From assembly GCA_027575765.1 (NCBI GenBank), contig JANBPT010000948.1:1-18285 (forward strand): DNA of 18,285 nt, read 5' to 3'. The notes under the pieces are model-generated. The model searched no databases, was not told the origin of the DNA, and was given only the letters and a program-made list of their open reading frames with translations. The stretch comes from Tieghemiomyces parasiticus. Its lineage: Eukaryota > Kickxellomycota > Dimargaritomycetes > Dimargaritales > Dimargaritaceae. Positions 16,301 through 18,285 of the stretch are shown here, in pieces. Numbering within the stretch: the first letter of the stretch is position 1; every line of letters starts with the position of its first letter. The position numbers and the translations under genes were made by a program.

Positions 16301-18285
16301 GGGCGGGAGTAAAAGCAGATGACCACAGGCCACCTGGCAATTCTTTCCCTCCACCACTAAGTTTCCCCTTCAATCCAGTCTAACCGCAGCGATATTACCA
16401 GGGTCTGACCTCTGGGATGGTGCGCCTCCCGTTACCCGTACTACCGTACAGGGGATGCCGGAATGTTAAGCATAGGGCCAAATACAAAGCAGCAGTTGGT
16501 CAACCTGTGCCTCGTATTCCAGAGGACCTAAACCCGGTACGCCTGTCTGCCCTCAGCATCTGAATAGCAAACACACTGGCAGATGGTAGAACGGCACCAT
16601 GAGAGGGGGAGACAGCCCCTCAGACTTACGTAGCGCAAACCGGGGATGCCTATTATACTGCGTCCGGCAGGTCGGGCTAACGAAGCGAGAACAGAGGGAG
16701 GAAGGGAGGATATGTAGAAGGTGCGATGCAATGATTGCCTGGCAGACGGTACCACGAAACAGGCAATATGGGGCTACTCTAGGTCCCGGTATCAAGGATA
16801 AGATGGCGGTGAGCCCAAAGCGTATCCGGGGTCGGATACTCACTCCCCGGCCTCCCTCCCTTATTGTCTACGGCCGGCTCCCCATCTTCACTCTTTCCTG
16901 TCGGAGATTGAAGTGGTTTGAAAGGGTGCCAATAAAGGGTAGACTGGGGGAGGTACACGACTCAGCCCCCTTCCTAGACCTCTCTACATCGCCTGCCAGC
17001 CCCCCCCCCCTTCACCCGGGTCCTACCGCCAGCCTCTCAGGTAGGAGGAGACCACTGGCAGCCAAGGGCATCGTCGTACCCGACGTCCCTTCCATTTGTA
17101 CCTTACTGGCAGCTACAGCCGGAGCCAACCCGTGTAGTCCCGTTCGTCAGACAATAGAGTTTTTTGGTATGTACCCCTCACCTACTATTTCTCCTAACCT
17201 TGACCTATACTGAGGTTGCATTATGGGGAGCCAGTCGCCCTCTATGAGAGTGGAGACCGATAGCCGGGAAGAGGGTCTGTCTAACGTACCACTCTGCCGC
17301 TTTTCGTAACCGAAATCTTTATGCGGCTAGACCTGTCTAACGCACTCGCCCCCACCTGTTAGCTACCTACCCTCCCCAATCCCATCGTCGTTTATTTAGG
17401 TGGAGAGAGGGGGGAGGCCTACTTATTCGGTACCCAAAGAGCGAAACTATTGGTGGCTGCGTCCACCAGTAGCCACTGACAGGGCGAGGGATAGCGTGCA
17501 CCGGGATTGAGGAAAAAGCGAAGGCGGAGTTTGGAAATCGGCGCCCCCCCCCCTTCAGCCTAACAATAGAAAGGAGAAAAAGAAGCCTGAAATGTGGAGA
17601 AGTGAGCAAGGAGAAGGAATATGACGACCAAATGCGGGCGACGCTTTGACACCTGACTTTACACGGACAGCAAGGCGGGGGAGGGGAGGAAGGAGTTATC
17701 GGGGCTACAAGAGCTACCAAGCGAGGTACGGCTCTGTTTAGTTTAGTTTTTTAATGACTAGAGCCACGGGTAGCGGGCCAGATAGGCGCAGAACAATGGT
17801 GCATCCCGCTGAATAGGACAGCACAATGATGGCTATGAGATTCGAAGCTTCGGCCTTGCTACACCACTCCTGCTTAGCATTTGTCTGTAGTATGTCAGAC
17901 CTCAAAACCTTACTTACCTGCACATTGTCGGTGTTAAGGTACAGCTGTCAGTGGGCACTGGTGAACCGTTACCCGTCCCCTACCGATGTTCTCACCCCGA
18001 CCTTCGTTACCCCGTGCCAACCAGTGACCTGGGTTTGGGGTGGGGCATCCGGCCGGCCACTCTGCTACGGATGGGTCCGTCTCCGCCTATTAAATAACTT
18101 TAGAGTAGTCTGCTTATACGCCACCTTCCGTGCACGCAAATCAAGGCAGCCCTCTCCGCTATTCTAATATTAGGATCCCACAGGGTATTCCGAACGACTT
18201 GAAATCGGGCCGTCGTCATCGGGTGGTACCATGCTGCATTCGTGCCCATCGCCACCCTTTCCGCACCGCTCCGGGCCACATACAC
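13353..18285. other. Intergenic region downstream of the kinesin, no gene recognised
   Basis: Open frames reach about 200 codons (16599-17213, +), but none shows a domain, a recognisable motif or gene-like codon use. The first 300 bp are C/T-rich and hold the presumed kinesin 3' end; no AATAAA is evident near the stop. Features seen are a T9 run near 13415-13423, C10 at 13801-13810, C11 at 17000-17010, C10 at 17544-17553, a short hexamer repeat at 13816-13832, a 14-bp palindrome at 14838-14851 and a 7-bp hairpin at 16822-16839. No tRNA or mobile-element ends were seen. Confidence 0.55.
13816..13832 (+). repeat. Short tandem repeat of CCTGTA
   Basis: CCTGTA is repeated 2.8 times, immediately after a C10 run at 13801-13810 in the region downstream of the kinesin. 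It is probably a slippage product; no role is indicated. Confidence 0.7.

Noticed and set aside
16599..17213. A 204-codon open frame on the + strand, the longest outside the two genes
   Set aside because: Its product is Arg/Pro/Ser-rich with no motif or domain, it runs through a C11 homopolymer, and its codon use does not resemble the real exons. Frames this long occur by chance in GC-rich DNA.

Overview
The window looks like eukaryotic nuclear DNA, most likely from an early-diverging, GC-rich fungus. Coding exons favour G or C at third positions and are GC-richer than the surrounding DNA. All four introns start with GTAAGT, and they are grouped at the 5' ends of the genes. The kinesin carries the VDWNY block I associate with fungal kinesin-3. 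A zoopagomycete-type fungus is my guess; the sequence alone does not settle it.

There are two protein genes, both on the + strand. The first (3363-4804, one intron) encodes a 355-residue medium-chain dehydrogenase/reductase of the prostaglandin reductase / leukotriene B4 12-hydroxydehydrogenase / alkenal reductase type, with a TATA box about 150 bp upstream. The second (6898-13352, four exons) encodes a complete kinesin-3 (Unc-104/KIF1 family) motor of 1973 residues: motor, neck coil, coiled coil, FHA, KIF1B-type and DUF3694 regions, conserved tail blocks and a C-terminal PH domain. The first three exons are short, and exon 3 is only 35 nt but carries the whole P-loop. The last exon is 5574 nt. 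Joining the exons at GT/AG borders restores family motifs across every junction.

The rest is intergenic: 1-3212, about 4910-6897, and 13353-18285. I found no convincing further protein, tRNA, rRNA, transposon or CRISPR array there. These regions hold pyrimidine-rich promoter tracts, long poly-C runs, a few strong inverted repeats, and one GC-rich open patch near 6000-6100 that could be an exon or small ORF.

The two genes show no functional link. One product is a cytosolic redox/detoxification enzyme, the other a microtubule motor for membrane cargo. I did not find a clearly new biological system. The most interesting points are the P-loop microexon, an insertion inside the FHA fold, a lysine-poor K-loop, a consistently long branch-point spacing, and a long bulged hairpin at 1000-1067.
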